Source: Sediminibacterium roseum
Lineage (GTDB): Bacteria; Bacteroidota; Bacteroidia; Chitinophagales; Chitinophagaceae
Reading direction: 5' to 3'
DNA length: 64,000 nt
Assembly: GCF_009939005.1 (NCBI RefSeq)
Contig: NZ_JAACJS010000011.1
Span: 1 to 64,000 of the forward strand
This document shows positions 54,524-64,000 of this stretch, piece by piece. The position numbers and the translations under genes were made by a program. How positions within the stretch are numbered: position 1 is the first letter of the stretch; every line of letters starts with the position of its first letter. The notes under the pieces were generated by a model that saw only the letters and a program-made list of their open reading frames with translations, made no database searches and was not told the DNA's origin.

Positions 54524-55690
54524 CTAGCTCCATGGATCCAGGACCACTTTCACACAATTGTCCTCTTTCTTTTTGAAAATATCGTACCCCTTCGCTATTT
54601 CAGACAAAGGCAGGCGGTGCGTTATTACATCATCAAGTCTTACGCGGCCCGATTGCACGTGGTCAAGCAATGTGTCAATGTATTTGTGCACCGGCGCCTG
54701 GCCGCATTTGATGGTGATGCCTTTGTCGAAGATCTGTCCCACCGGGAAATTATCGTACGGTGTGGGATACACCCCCAGTATGGAAAGCGTTCCATTTCTT
54801 CTTACTGCGCTGATGCATGCTTCCAGCACCTTGGTTGAACCCGATTCCATGTTGATCACGGCTTTTGCCTTGTCGAAAAAAGTCCTGTCGGGTTCAAAAC
54901 CCACCGCTTCCACGCAAAGGTCTGCGCCACGGTTGTTGGTTTTCGACCGGATGTATTCGATCGCATTTTTGCCATCGTCTTCCCAAAGAACAGTGTCAAC
55001 GCCCGCCGCGGCTGCGGCTTTATCGAGCCGGTATTGCAATGTATCAACGATGATCACATGTCCGGCCCCGCACAGCACCGCGCTTTTTGCGGCCATGATC
55101 CCTACGGGACCCGAACCGAAAATGGCCACCGTTTCGCCGCCTTGCAGGTTGCCCCAGTCTATGCCGGTATAACCCGTAGGAAAAATATCGGTGAGAAATA
55201 AAACCTGTTCATCGGTAAGGTTGTCGGGAACGAGCCTGGGGCCGTAATCGGCATAGGGTACACGAACGTATTGGGCCTGCCCACCATCGTATCCACCGTA
55301 TAGATCCGTGTAACCGAACAGGGCCCCTCCTTTTTCGGTAAGCAATCCGCCTTCGGGTCCGTAGTTCGAGTTGGAGTGCTCGCAATTAACAGGAGAATCG
55401 TGTTTACAAAAAAAGCAGCCACCACACGCGATGGGAAAAGGAACCACTACGCGGTCGCCTTTTTTCAGGTTGGTGATCGACTTACCTGTTTCTTCAACAA
55501 TACCCATGAATTCGTGGCCGAGTACCATGGGCTTTGGCTGCGGGATTCCGCCCGAATAAATGTGGAGGTCGGATCCGCAGATGGCGGTGGCGGTAACTTT
55601 TAAAATGATATCGCGGTTGTTCTGAATGATGGGGTCGTCTACTGTATCGTATTGGACGTTGCGCGGCCCATGGATCACTGCTGCTTTCAT
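54524..55690 (-). CDS. Zinc-dependent alcohol dehydrogenase (formaldehyde dehydrogenase-like)
   Basis: This 388-residue MDR enzyme has catalytic zinc ligands C38 and H59/E60 (GHEFMG), the four structural-zinc cysteines C89, C92, C95 and C103, and an NAD(P)-binding GSGPVG at about 192-197. The CGSDLHIYSGG segment and overall length resemble the FdhA-like and threonine-dehydrogenase groups. The substrate is not set. It is cytoplasmic and stands alone. Confidence 0.92.
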   Translation of the reverse strand: MKAAVIHGPRNVQYDTVDDPIIQNNRDIILKVTATAICGSDLHIYSGGIPQPKPMVLGHEFMGIVEETGKSITNLKKGDRVVVPFPIACGGCFFCKHDSPVNCEHSNSNYGPEGGLLTEKGGALFGYTDLYGGYDGGQAQYVRVPYADYGPRLVPDNLTDEQVLFLTDIFPTGYTGIDWGNLQGGETVAIFGSGPVGIMAAKSAVLCGAGHVIIVDTLQYRLDKAAAAAGVDTVLWEDDGKNAIEYIRSKTNNRGADLCVEAVGFEPDRTFFDKAKAVINMESGSTKVLEACISAVRRNGTLSILGVYPTPYDNFPVGQIFDKGITIKCGQAPVHKYIDTLLDHVQSGRVRLDDVITHRLPLSEIAKGYDIFKKKEDNCVKVVLDPWS

Positions 55691-55820
55691 AAAATCTGTT
55701 TTTGTTGATTAAGTTATCTGAACCAACAAACCACGCACAATTAACCTGCCATGCAGTTTTGATCGTGTTTTGTAGAAATTAAACTGCGAACAACTTTACC
55801 TGTATAGAAATTGTGGAAGC

Positions 55821-56309
55821 TCAGTCGGGGTTTTGCAGGAGATAGGCATAGAGTTGTTGCAACAGGATTTCGGTAAAGTAGATCTGTGTTTCCTCTCCTT
55901 CTTTTTTTGTGCTCTCCACCCGCCCGCTGTTGATGATCTTGTTATCGTAGCTGATTGCAAAATAGGCATACATCTCTCCGCCTGATTCTTTTCCGGCGGC
56001 AGCATACCCACATACACCCACACCCCAGTCGCTCTTGAACAACTCACAAACATGAAGCGCCATGCTCTCGGCAACCTGTTCCGATACGCAATTGCAGGCC
56101 TGCGCATGGATCGGGTCAACCAGCAGGTGGCGGTATTTTTGCCCGAGGTTATAAGCGGTTATACCTCCCTGGAAAAAATCCTTTGCATCTTTCGCATTCG
56201 AGATAGCGGCCTGCAGGTAACCCGATGTAACACTCTCGGCCACCGCAAGCGTTTCTTTGCGGGCGATCATTTTATCACGCACGGCATCCACCAATTCTTT
56301 GTTGAACAT
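55821..56309 (-). CDS. CinA C-terminal / PncC-type nicotinamide-nucleotide amidase
   Basis: This 162-residue protein equals the CinA C-terminal domain: ETLAVAESVTSGYLQAAISN, then FFQGGITAYNLGQKYRHL and WGVGVCGYAAAG. The stand-alone form is the PncC/YgaD-type enzyme that deamidates nicotinamide mononucleotide for NAD recycling. The active-site serine lies in the AESVTSG region. ATG at 56309 is used; the longer frame to 56456 has an unlikely leader. Confidence 0.87.
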   Translation of the reverse strand: MFNKELVDAVRDKMIARKETLAVAESVTSGYLQAAISNAKDAKDFFQGGITAYNLGQKYRHLLVDPIHAQACNCVSEQVAESMALHVCELFKSDWGVGVCGYAAAGKESGGEMYAYFAISYDNKIINSGRVESTKKEGEETQIYFTEILLQQLYAYLLQNPD

Positions 56310-56480
56310 GTTCCCTCTTTTTAAATCCCATAAAAAAATTTGTGCCGCGGTTCTATTGAACAGCAGCAAGGCGGCGCTTGCAGAATAGGAAAGCGTACGG
56401 AGAGAAATTAGAGATGCTGATGATGTGGATACCGGATCCAGGCCGGCGCATGGCAAATTCTTCAGCCAGTTACCAACGGA

Positions 56481-57704
56481 TCATCGAACCACGCGTGTGT
56501 TGATCCTATTGTTTTTCCCCTCGACCAGGATCTTATACAATGAAAGATTTTTCTGCCTCGGCACAAACGAAAACCGCCGCGCCTGGGCCGGTAGTGTTGC
56601 GAGTTTTAGATAAGTGTCTTCTTTGCCTTCTTTCGCATGGTCGGTGGTTGTGAGCAGCAGGGTTACGTTTTCATTTTTACCGAATGCATCCCATGTAACG
56701 GTCAGCGAATCACCAACCATTGCTGCTTTTGCATTTGCAACAGATACTGCGCCGGTTAGCGGTACGCCATCCAGTTCTCTTTGTGTATGTAAAGGAACAT
56801 CGATAGAGAGATGCCTTGCCATCGTTGGCAAAAGATCGGTTATCGCCGGCTGGTTGTTTTTGAAATATTCATTTGTTGTTTTTAAGTTGGAGAACAACCA
56901 GGTTGTCCTCTCCCTTTCAGATTGCCCGCCGTGGTTCCTGCCCGTTACACTATCGCGGCCATGATCCGTCGTAACCAGGATGAGCCAGTCTTCTTTGAAA
57001 TTCTTTTCCCTGTATTGTATCGCATCCCAGATCTTTCCAACCTGTTGATCAAGCATGGCAACGGCTTCGTTCTGCCTGGGGCCGGTTCCGTGGCGGTGCC
57101 CCATATCGTCTGTGTACTCGAGGTAAACCCAGGAAAGATCGTATCCATTCTCCTTTACTGAGCGCGCCGCATCGTTCACCACTGCTTCATCGATGAGATG
57201 AATGTAGTAGCTTTCTTTGTCGTGCGGAAATGCAACCGTATCCAGTTCATATCCATCAAAAGCATGGTTCATTTTGATGGATTTTGTCTGCGGCAGACCT
57301 TCTCCAATAAGTTTTGTCCGGTTGTCGAGCCATGTTGAATAAATGGCAATGGACCTATCGGGATATTGATCTTTGAACAAACGGAATATCGTGGGATAAT
57401 TGTAATTCGGCGCTTTGATGTCGTTCCCCCAGACATTGTGTTTGTTTACCCAGGTTCCGGTGATCAGGCTGTTGTAACTTACTGCAGAAATGGTTGGCGT
57501 TTGAGAGTAGCCGTTTTTCAATCCGCCAACGTAGGCTCTCTTGTAGCTCCCTGCATTTTTTATTTTGTCGAGATTGGGATGCGGTACGGATTCGATCACA
57601 TCCGCGGGAATGCCATCGGCAATGATGAACACGACTTTCTTTGGCTGTTGTGCCTGCGCTGTTGTAAGCAAGGCGAGGAAGGCAAGGGCGATAAGGGCTT
57701 TCAT
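56481..57704 (-). CDS. Alkaline-phosphatase superfamily phosphodiesterase
   Basis: This about 407-residue enzyme has a signal peptide ending at AQAQ. Metal-site residues are visible in FIIADGIPADV (D30) and TDHGRDS. TPT near residues 69-71 may hold the nucleophile. Family PF01663 (type I phosphodiesterase/nucleotide pyrophosphatase) includes enzymes hydrolysing phosphodiesters or phosphomonoesters in the periplasm. The C-terminal part (about 310-407) is a small beta domain. The true substrate is unknown. Confidence 0.9.
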   Translation of the reverse strand: MKALIALAFLALLTTAQAQQPKKVVFIIADGIPADVIESVPHPNLDKIKNAGSYKRAYVGGLKNGYSQTPTISAVSYNSLITGTWVNKHNVWGNDIKAPNYNYPTIFRLFKDQYPDRSIAIYSTWLDNRTKLIGEGLPQTKSIKMNHAFDGYELDTVAFPHDKESYYIHLIDEAVVNDAARSVKENGYDLSWVYLEYTDDMGHRHGTGPRQNEAVAMLDQQVGKIWDAIQYREKNFKEDWLILVTTDHGRDSVTGRNHGGQSERERTTWLFSNLKTTNEYFKNNQPAITDLLPTMARHLSIDVPLHTQRELDGVPLTGAVSVANAKAAMVGDSLTVTWDAFGKNENVTLLLTTTDHAKEGKEDTYLKLATLPAQARRFSFVPRQKNLSLYKILVEGKNNRINTRVVR

Positions 57705-57835
57705 GGGAGGGTTGTTGCTTGGCGCTAAGTTATTCAACCGTGAACAAAAAGAGACAAACGATGGGCAAAGACTTTACAACCGGTTTTCTTTACGGGAATT
57801 TGCATGATAGCCATTGATCAATCGTTCAAAGGCAC

Positions 57836-57866
57836 AAAAAAGCCGCCTGCGCCCAAGCAGACGGCT
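57836..57866 (-). terminator. Rho-independent terminator after the second efflux operon
   Basis: A 10-bp stem (57841-57850 with 57857-57866, one G-U pair on the RNA) is followed on the minus strand by a six-T run. It lies 75 nt past the stop of the outer-membrane factor gene. Confidence 0.8.
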
Positions 57867-57940
57867 AGCCTAACTGTAGAAAACCAAAACTACCTTTATG
57901 ATGACTTGTTACTTGCCTTCTTTTTTATCCCTTGTTGTTT

Positions 57941-59368
57941 TTATTTCCATCCACCGCCAAGATCACGGTAAACGCCTACAACGGCAACAAGCTGTTCTTT
58001 CCTGTTTTCGATCAATTCAAGTTTTGCTTCCAATGCATCGCGCTGTGTCATCAACACTTCAAAATAATCCGCGCGTGCAGATTTGAAGAGATCGTTTGCA
58101 ACCTCTATCGACCGGGTGAGTGCGTCTACCTGTTTCGACTTGAGTGCATATCCTTTCTCAAGGTTGTCCAGTTTCGATAATCGTGTTGATACCTCGAGAT
58201 AGGCATTCAGGATCGTTCTCTCGTAATTGTACATTGCCCGCAATTGCTCCGAACTTGCTTTGCTGAACTCTGCCTTGATTGCATTGCGGTTGATCAATGG
58301 TCCTGCGAGGTCGGTTGTCAGCGAATACAGCAACGATTCCGGGAACTTCACGAGGTAAGAAGGCTTGAACGCCTGGAACCCCAATGCGGCATTGATGCTG
58401 AACGATGGATAGAACTCTGCGCGCGCCACTTTCACATCCAGTTTTGCCGCCGCAAGTTCGAGCTCGGCCTGCCTGATATCGGGGCGGTTGGCAAGCAGTT
58501 GCGAGGGAACGCCGGCCTTTACCGCTGCCGGCACAATATCGAGCAGCAGTCTTTTGTCCCTTGTTATTTCTTTCGGATAACGGCCCAGCAACAGATTGAT
58601 CGTGTTCTCCGTTTCCCTGATGTCCTGCAACACATCGTATTCCAGGCTCTGCGATTTCAACACTTCGGCTTCGAATTTCTGCACCGCGAGTTCTGTTGCG
58701 CGCGCGCCTTCTTTCTGCACTTTCACAATGGCCAGCGCGTCTTGCTGCAGTTTGATGTTCTGGCGGATGATCTCGAGTTTACTGTCGAGCGCCAGCAACT
58801 CGTAGTAAGAACTTGCGAGCTCGGCAACGAGATTTGTCAGCACAAAATTCTTTCCTTCCAGGGTAGACAGCCATCTTGTTATGGCCGCCTGCTTCGAGGT
58901 GCGCAGTTTTTTCCAGATGTCTACTTCCCAGTTTGCATAAGCGGCAACACCGTAATCCATCAGGGGATCGGGCATTTCTTTTCCCGGTTCAATTTCTGTT
59001 GTGGCATCTCCTGCGCCCTGGCTGGTGTACCGACCCACTTTTTCCACACCTATCCCTCCCCTCAGACCCACGGTTGGCAAAAGTGCTCCCTGTTTTACGC
59101 GTATGTCTGCACGCGCGATCTCAATCTCCTGCAAAGTGATCTTCAACTCCTGGTTGTTCTTCAGTGCCGTATCAATAAGCTGTTGCAGGTTGGGGTCTGT
59201 GAAAAAATTACGCCATTGCAATGTTGCGAGGTTGGCGCTGTCGGTTCCGCTGCCATAGGAAACGGGCACCGACTTATTTGCTGCATACTCGGTAATGGCG
59301 GGGGCCTTGCATCCGGCAACCGCGATACAAACCATGAGCACGCCGTTTATGATCTTCGAATTAAGCAT
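57941..59368 (-). CDS. NodT-family outer-membrane efflux lipoprotein
   Basis: This 475-residue channel has lipobox AVAGC (C20) and two OEP repeats of long helices, with LQWRNFFTDPNLQQLIDTAL at the N-terminus and VPSQLLANRPDIRQAELELA in the second repeat. The NodT group forms the outer-membrane duct of RND pumps. Its start overlaps the pump gene end by 8 nt, so the pair is translationally coupled. A terminator follows 75 nt downstream. Confidence 0.94.
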   Translation of the reverse strand: MLNSKIINGVLMVCIAVAGCKAPAITEYAANKSVPVSYGSGTDSANLATLQWRNFFTDPNLQQLIDTALKNNQELKITLQEIEIARADIRVKQGALLPTVGLRGGIGVEKVGRYTSQGAGDATTEIEPGKEMPDPLMDYGVAAYANWEVDIWKKLRTSKQAAITRWLSTLEGKNFVLTNLVAELASSYYELLALDSKLEIIRQNIKLQQDALAIVKVQKEGARATELAVQKFEAEVLKSQSLEYDVLQDIRETENTINLLLGRYPKEITRDKRLLLDIVPAAVKAGVPSQLLANRPDIRQAELELAAAKLDVKVARAEFYPSFSINAALGFQAFKPSYLVKFPESLLYSLTTDLAGPLINRNAIKAEFSKASSEQLRAMYNYERTILNAYLEVSTRLSKLDNLEKGYALKSKQVDALTRSIEVANDLFKSARADYFEVLMTQRDALEAKLELIENRKEQLVAVVGVYRDLGGGWK

Positions 59369-62300
59369 AGTTGTCTATTTCTTCTGTTAAGGGGTTTTCT
59401 TCTTCGTCTTTTACAAGAATGTGTTTCTCCGAGATCCTGCCGAAGAGATAATACAATCCGGGAATCACGATCACGCCGCAAAGGGTTCCCAGCAGCATAC
59501 CGCCTGCGGCGGCAGATCCTATCGTTCGGTTGCCCACTTTACCCGGGCCCGATGCCAGCACCAGGGGTATCAATCCTGCGATGAATGCGAAGGAGGTCAT
59601 AAGAATGGGTCTGAATCTTGTTACCGAACCTTCGATCGCTGCTTTTAAAACGGATTGCCCCGCGCGGTGGCGCTGTACGGCGAACTCCACGATCAGAACG
59701 GCGTTCTTTCCCAGCAGGCCGATCAGCATTACCATGGCAACCTGCGCGTAGATATTGTTTTCCAGTCCCATTATTTTCAACAGCAGGAAGGCCCCGAAAA
59801 TACCTGCGGGCAGGGAAAGGATCACGGCGAGCGGTAGAACAAAACTTTCGTATTGGGCCGATAAGATCAGGTATACGAATCCCAGGCAGATCAAAAAGAT
59901 ATACACGGCCTCGTTGCCGCGAGAGGTCTCGTCTTTCGAGATCCCCGCCCAATCGATACCGTACCCTCTTGGCAATGTTTTCTGCGCAACTTCATTGATC
60001 GCCTTAATGGCCTCACCGCTGCTGTATCCCGGCGCAGCCGCACCACTGATCTCGGATGCGTTGTACATGTTCTGCCTGGTGATCTCTGAGAGGCCATACA
60101 CTTTCTCCATTTTCATGAAAGCAGAATAGGGTACCATTTCATCGCGGTCGTTCTTCACATACAATTTCAAAATGTCTTCGGGTAATGCGCGGTACTGTGC
60201 ACCGGCCTGTACGATCACTTTGTACTGGCGGCCGAACTGGATAAAGCTGATCTCGTAGTTACTGCCCACCATCGTAGACAAACTGTTCATCGCATTCTCG
60301 ATGCTCACGCCTTTCTGTTTGGCGATCTCATTGTCTACCTTGAGCATGTACTGCGGGAAACTCGCAGAGTAGAAACTGAATACAGAAGAAAGTTCCGGGC
60401 GTTTGTTCAGCTCCTTCACAAAATCATTGCTCACCGTTTCCATTTTCTTGTAATCACCTGAGCCCGCTTTATCGAGCAACCGCAACTCAAACCCACCCGC
60501 GGCGCCATAACCCGGAACGGCAGGCGGCTGGAAGAATTCAATGGTTGCGCCTGAGATATCCTTCGCTTTTTCCTCCAGCTCCTTCATGATCTCCTGCACA
60601 GAATGTTTGCGGTCCTCCCAGCTTTTCAGGTTCACCAGGCAGGTACCTGAATTCGATCCGGTACCTTCTGTCAGGATCTCGTATCCTGCCAGCGACGATA
60701 CCGATGCCACCCCGTCTACTTTTTCAGCTACCTGCTGCAGTTTCTCCGCTATCTCGTTGGTTCTTTCGAGCGATGAACCGGGCGGCGTTTGTATCACCGC
60801 ATAAAACATGCCCTGGTCCTCGTTCGGGATAAAACCCGAAGGGAGATTGCCGCTCATGTACCATGTACCTGCGCAGAAACCGATGAGCAAAAGAAAGGTG
60901 ACCAATCGCCTGCTTACAATTTTCCGAAGGAGATTGGTGTATCGCCCCGTAACGCGGTTGAACCAGTTGTTGAATCCATCGAGCAGCTTTGTAAGCGGTC
61001 CCTTCTTTTTGGCTTTGCCGTGATTGTTCTTCAGCATCATCACGCAAAGCGCAGGCGTAAGCGTAAGCGCCACAACGCCCGACAAAATGATGGATGTTGC
61101 CATGGTGATGGAGAACTGCCGGTAAAAAATTCCCACAGGGCCCGACATAAATGCAACCGGTATAAACACCGCAGCCATTACAAACGTGATGGCAATGATG
61201 GCGCCACTGATCTCGTGCATCGCTTCCTGCGTGGCGCGGAGCGGTGAGAGGTGCTTGGTTTCCATCTTCGCATGTACCGCCTCGATCACCACGATGGCAT
61301 TGTCTACCACGATACCGATCGCAAGTACCAACGCAAACAACGTGATCAGGTTGAGTGTGATGCCGAAGAACTGCATGAACATAAACGTTCCGATCAATGA
61401 AACAGGGACCGCCATGGCTGGGATCAGCGTCGAGCGCCAATCGCCAAGGAACAGGAACACCACCAGTCCTACAAGAATGAATGCCTCTACCAAAGTATGT
61501 ATCACTTTCTCAATGGATGCATCCAGGAACTTCGACACGTCGTAACTGATCTCGTAATCCATTCCTTTCGGGAAGGAAGCCGCTTTGATCTCGGCGAGTT
61601 TCGCCTTAACGTTCTTGATCACCTGCGTGGCGTTGCTTCCATACGATTGTTTGAGCACGATGGCCGCAGAGGGTTTGCCGTTGAGGTTTGAATAAATATC
61701 GTACATAGAACTGCCGAACTCAACATCAGCCACATCTTTCAGGCGCAGGATCTCGCCATCGGCCGATGCTTTCAGCACCACGTTTTCGTACTGTTCTTTC
61801 GTGGTGAAGCGACCGCCGTATTTTAAAACATACTCGAACGATTGGGAACGCTTGCCCGAACTCTCCCCTGTTTTGCCGGGTGAGGCCTCGATGCTTTGCT
61901 CTTCTAGCGATTTCATTACTTCATCGGCAGAAATTTTATACGCGAGCATGCGGTCGGGTTTGAGCCAGATGCGCATGGCATACTCGCGGTTACCTAGGAT
62001 ATCGGCATATCCAACGCCATCAACCCGTTTCAGCTCCGACAATAAATTGATGTCGGCGAAATTGAAAAGGAATTTCTGATCCGTATTCGGATCGGTGCTG
62101 TAAAGGTTGATGTACATCAACATATTCGATTCTTCACGCGAGATCTTTACACCCTCGCGCACCACCAATGGCGGCAGTTTGTTTACCACAGAGGCCACGC
62201 GGTTCTGCACATTGAGGGATGCCTGGTTTGGATCGGTTCCCAGGTTGAAAATGACCTGTATCGTTCCCTCGCCATCGTTACCCGCATCGGCGGCCATGTA

Positions 62301-62528
62301 TTTCATACCGGGCACACCATTGAGTGCGCGCTCGAGCGGGATGATCACAGACTTGATGAGCAATTCATTGTTGGCGCCGGGATAAGCCGCCGTCACATTC
62401 ACCTTGGGCGGCGAAATAGAGGGAAACTGCGTAACCGGCAGTTGTATGATGGCCAGCGCACCGAGGAAAACGATGATCAGCGAGATCACGATCGACAATA
62501 CCGGCCGCTGGATAAATTTATTAAACAT
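59361..62528 (-). CDS. RND efflux permease (HAE1-like, Asp/Asn variant)
   Basis: This 1,055-residue pump follows the AcrB architecture. In TM4 the motif reads VVDNAIVVIEAV: D409 is kept but the second acidic residue is N410, where the first pump of this window has D410. This difference occurs in some HAE1 subgroups, so it is not proof of inactivity. Another family motif is GFIPNEDQGMFYAV at about residue 570. It is the second gene of mfp-RND-OMF, starting 24 nt after the adaptor. Confidence 0.94.
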   Translation of the reverse strand: MFNKFIQRPVLSIVISLIIVFLGALAIIQLPVTQFPSISPPKVNVTAAYPGANNELLIKSVIIPLERALNGVPGMKYMAADAGNDGEGTIQVIFNLGTDPNQASLNVQNRVASVVNKLPPLVVREGVKISREESNMLMYINLYSTDPNTDQKFLFNFADINLLSELKRVDGVGYADILGNREYAMRIWLKPDRMLAYKISADEVMKSLEEQSIEASPGKTGESSGKRSQSFEYVLKYGGRFTTKEQYENVVLKASADGEILRLKDVADVEFGSSMYDIYSNLNGKPSAAIVLKQSYGSNATQVIKNVKAKLAEIKAASFPKGMDYEISYDVSKFLDASIEKVIHTLVEAFILVGLVVFLFLGDWRSTLIPAMAVPVSLIGTFMFMQFFGITLNLITLFALVLAIGIVVDNAIVVIEAVHAKMETKHLSPLRATQEAMHEISGAIIAITFVMAAVFIPVAFMSGPVGIFYRQFSITMATSIILSGVVALTLTPALCVMMLKNNHGKAKKKGPLTKLLDGFNNWFNRVTGRYTNLLRKIVSRRLVTFLLLIGFCAGTWYMSGNLPSGFIPNEDQGMFYAVIQTPPGSSLERTNEIAEKLQQVAEKVDGVASVSSLAGYEILTEGTGSNSGTCLVNLKSWEDRKHSVQEIMKELEEKAKDISGATIEFFQPPAVPGYGAAGGFELRLLDKAGSGDYKKMETVSNDFVKELNKRPELSSVFSFYSASFPQYMLKVDNEIAKQKGVSIENAMNSLSTMVGSNYEISFIQFGRQYKVIVQAGAQYRALPEDILKLYVKNDRDEMVPYSAFMKMEKVYGLSEITRQNMYNASEISGAAAPGYSSGEAIKAINEVAQKTLPRGYGIDWAGISKDETSRGNEAVYIFLICLGFVYLILSAQYESFVLPLAVILSLPAGIFGAFLLLKIMGLENNIYAQVAMVMLIGLLGKNAVLIVEFAVQRHRAGQSVLKAAIEGSVTRFRPILMTSFAFIAGLIPLVLASGPGKVGNRTIGSAAAGGMLLGTLCGVIVIPGLYYLFGRISEKHILVKDEEENPLTEEIDNYA

Positions 62529-62552
62529 GAACGTTGCAATTAAGATTGAAGA

Positions 62553-63635
62553 TTATTCTGCTTTTAACCTGAGGTGCGAAAGAACGGTCCGCGCATCCTG
62601 CAGTTCGAACTGCACTTTATCGCCGTCTTTTACTTTCTGCACGCCATCCAGCAATATTTTTTCATTTTCCGCCAGGCCGCTTTCAAGAATGTACAGGTCT
62701 GGTAACCTGCCTGCGATGGTGATCAACCTTGATTTCACCACATTGTCGCTGCCGATCACGAATACATAGATCTTGTCCTGTATCTCGTAGGTGGATTTTT
62801 GCGGAATGATCAGTGCGTTCCTGAATGGAACGGTCATCAATACTTTTCCCGTCTCCCCATTCCTGAGCAGCCGGTCGGGATTGGCGAACCTTGCCCTGAA
62901 TGCGATGTTGCCCGTTTCATTGTCGAATTCGCTTTCTATCGTTTCCACTTCTCCCTTGTAACGAAGGGGCTGGTTGTTGGCGAGCAAAAGGCCCACTTTG
63001 TTGCTGCCGCGGTTCTTTACGTTGGTCTGGTAATCGAGGTACTCGGGCTCTGATACATTGAAGTAGGCGAACATCTGGCTGTTGTCTGAAAGGCTCGTAA
63101 GCAATTCGCCTTCATCGATCAGGCTTCCTAATTTTTTAGGGAGGCGGTCGATATAACCATCAAACGGTGCGCGTATTTCCGTGAAGGAAAGATGGAGTTT
63201 GGCGAGCGCCGTTTCTGCCTTTGCCTGGTCGAGTTTTGCCTGCGCCATGGCCTGTTCGTTCTTCGAGATCACATTCTTGGCCACAAGGCTCTTTGCATTG
63301 TCGAACTCGATCTCTGCCGCACGCACCTCCGCTTCTGCTTTCTGCAGTTCGGCCTCGTAAACCTTGGGCATGATGCGGAAGAGGAGCTGGCCTGCTTTTA
63401 CAAAGCGCCCCTCGTCGACATAAATGTCCTGCAGAAACCCTTTTTCCTGCGCCCTGATCTCGATGTTGCGCACGGAGCGGATCTGCGAAACATATTGTTT
63501 CTCGAACGAAGTATCCATCCTTGCCGGGGTGGTAGCCGTATACTTAACGGCTTCTTCTTTTTCTGTTTCATGAGGCTTACAGCCCGTGAGGTAGGCAAGG
63601 GCAAACAACCCTGCACATGCGATGATTCTTTTCAT
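62553..63635 (-). CDS. Efflux periplasmic adaptor lipoprotein (MFP)
   Basis: This 360-residue adaptor has a lipobox LTGC (C19). It shows the first lipoyl half (IRAQEKGFLQDIYVDEGRFV), a helical hairpin of charged coils (about 85-140), the second lipoyl half (EIRAPFDGYID) and a C-terminal ILLDGVQKVKDGDKV segment. It begins the operon mfp-RND-OMF. No TetR regulator lies upstream inside the window. An upstream gene on the same strand ends about 120 nt before it. Confidence 0.94.
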   Translation of the reverse strand: MKRIIACAGLFALAYLTGCKPHETEKEEAVKYTATTPARMDTSFEKQYVSQIRSVRNIEIRAQEKGFLQDIYVDEGRFVKAGQLLFRIMPKVYEAELQKAEAEVRAAEIEFDNAKSLVAKNVISKNEQAMAQAKLDQAKAETALAKLHLSFTEIRAPFDGYIDRLPKKLGSLIDEGELLTSLSDNSQMFAYFNVSEPEYLDYQTNVKNRGSNKVGLLLANNQPLRYKGEVETIESEFDNETGNIAFRARFANPDRLLRNGETGKVLMTVPFRNALIIPQKSTYEIQDKIYVFVIGSDNVVKSRLITIAGRLPDLYILESGLAENEKILLDGVQKVKDGDKVQFELQDARTVLSHLRLKAE

Positions 63636-63755
63636 ATTGATAAATAAAAATGTAAGCGATACTTTGCTGCAGGCCGCGCGCTGCGCGCTACAGGCCCAAA
63701 TACCGGCGAAGAATAGAATATGATGACAGCCGGAACGGTAACGGGAATAAAATGA

Positions 63756-64000
63756 TCAGACCCTGAATGTGCAGAGCGAAATGTACTTGCGGGATGATTC
63801 GGATGGCACCAACGCATCATCAAAACCAAAACGGAGGATACGGCTTAAGGAAGCCAGCTGTGCAGAGGCAAACGCATCGTTGGCCTGCAAGTAGTATTTT
63901 TTGAGAGAGAGATTTTCCCTGTCGTCGTCTTCTTCTATATCATCTGCAACAAAATATGCAGACGCATCGTCGTTGGCAAGAACAGCGCCATGCGCAGACT
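63756..64000 (-). CDS. C-terminal part of an unknown protein (cut by window edge)
   Basis: An open frame enters from the right edge and stops at a TGA at 63756; the last 80 residues are in view. The stretch is acidic in the middle (ADDIEEDDDRENL) and ends in SSRKYISLCTFRV. I do not recognise a family. The gap of 120 nt to the adaptor gene contains a GC-rich hairpin-prone patch near 63670. Only the tail is visible, so the function is open. Confidence 0.6.
   Translation of the reverse strand, partial: SAHGAVLANDDASAYFVADDIEEDDDRENLSLKKYYLQANDAFASAQLASLSRILRFGFDDALVPSESSRKYISLCTFRV

Noticed and set aside
58244..59584. 446-codon plus-strand ORF antisense to the NodT gene
   Set aside because: Cys/Arg-rich shadow crossing two clear genes on the minus strand.

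Overview
The window looks like a chromosomal segment from a Gram-negative Bacteroidota, most likely family Chitinophagaceae or a close relative. The reasons are a SusC/SusD pair, LytTR regulators, TonB-type barrels with carboxypeptidase-regulatory N-termini, bactofilins, AATTCCT heptamer arrays, a giant HYR/LamG surface protein, a DUF4159-MoxR-DUF58-BatA-DUF4175 locus, and few recognisable Shine-Dalgarno sites. The genus cannot be fixed from the sequence alone. I see no rRNA, tRNA, CRISPR array, IS element or phage gene.

Layout. (1) 1-8245, minus: the first ~2,748 residues of one giant secreted multidomain protein (propeller-like, Ig, two LamG-like, SUEL-type lectin, HYR and anchor-D modules) that runs off the left edge. 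(2) 8.2-11.6 kb: a LytTR response regulator and a convergent TPR histidine kinase. A 21-nt-period direct repeat resembling a LytTR site lies between the giant gene and the regulator. (3) 11.7-15.6 kb: panD, a DUF985 cupin, and a FAD/Fe-S oxidoreductase. (4) 15.7-22.1 kb: a tetR-tolC-mfp-RND efflux operon with a perfect 26-bp palindrome just upstream of tetR. (5) 22.2-26.4 kb: a second FAD/Fe-S oxidoreductase and two divergent bactofilins. (6) 26.6-31.8 kb: small regulatory and housekeeping genes (stand-alone LytTR, tandem DUF4242 lipoprotein, 2H phosphoesterase, histone-tail SWIB protein) and an outer-membrane barrel. (7) 32-43.3 kb: a minus-strand run moxR, DUF58, BatA-type, DUF4175-like, GATase-like membrane protein, tldD, tldE, with DUF4159 divergent. 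(8) 43.3-46.6 kb: GH43, a receiver protein, a serine hydrolase. (9) 46.8-52.3 kb: susC-susD-lipoprotein. (10) 53-57.7 kb: an MpaB/DUF2236-type protein, a receiver, a zinc dehydrogenase, a PncC-like protein and an alkaline-phosphatase-superfamily enzyme. (11) 57.9-63.6 kb: a second efflux operon (mfp-RND-OMF), then the tail of an unknown gene at the right edge.

How the genes work together. Much of the window concerns the cell envelope: two tripartite pumps, nutrient uptake through SusC/D, a giant surface protein and cytoskeletal bactofilins. The least understood unit is the MoxR/TldD-TldE locus. It joins a AAA+ chaperone and several vWA/BatA-like membrane proteins to a metalloprotease pair whose TldD carries an export-type N-terminus.

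The most interesting non-coding signals are: a 34-nt heptamer-array element present as exact inverted copies 28.5 kb apart, each locus having an array against a stop codon; a 37-nt near-perfect palindrome over the end of a bactofilin gene; the TetR-type operator; and the LytTR-like direct repeat. All assignments come from reading motifs by eye; no database search was run.
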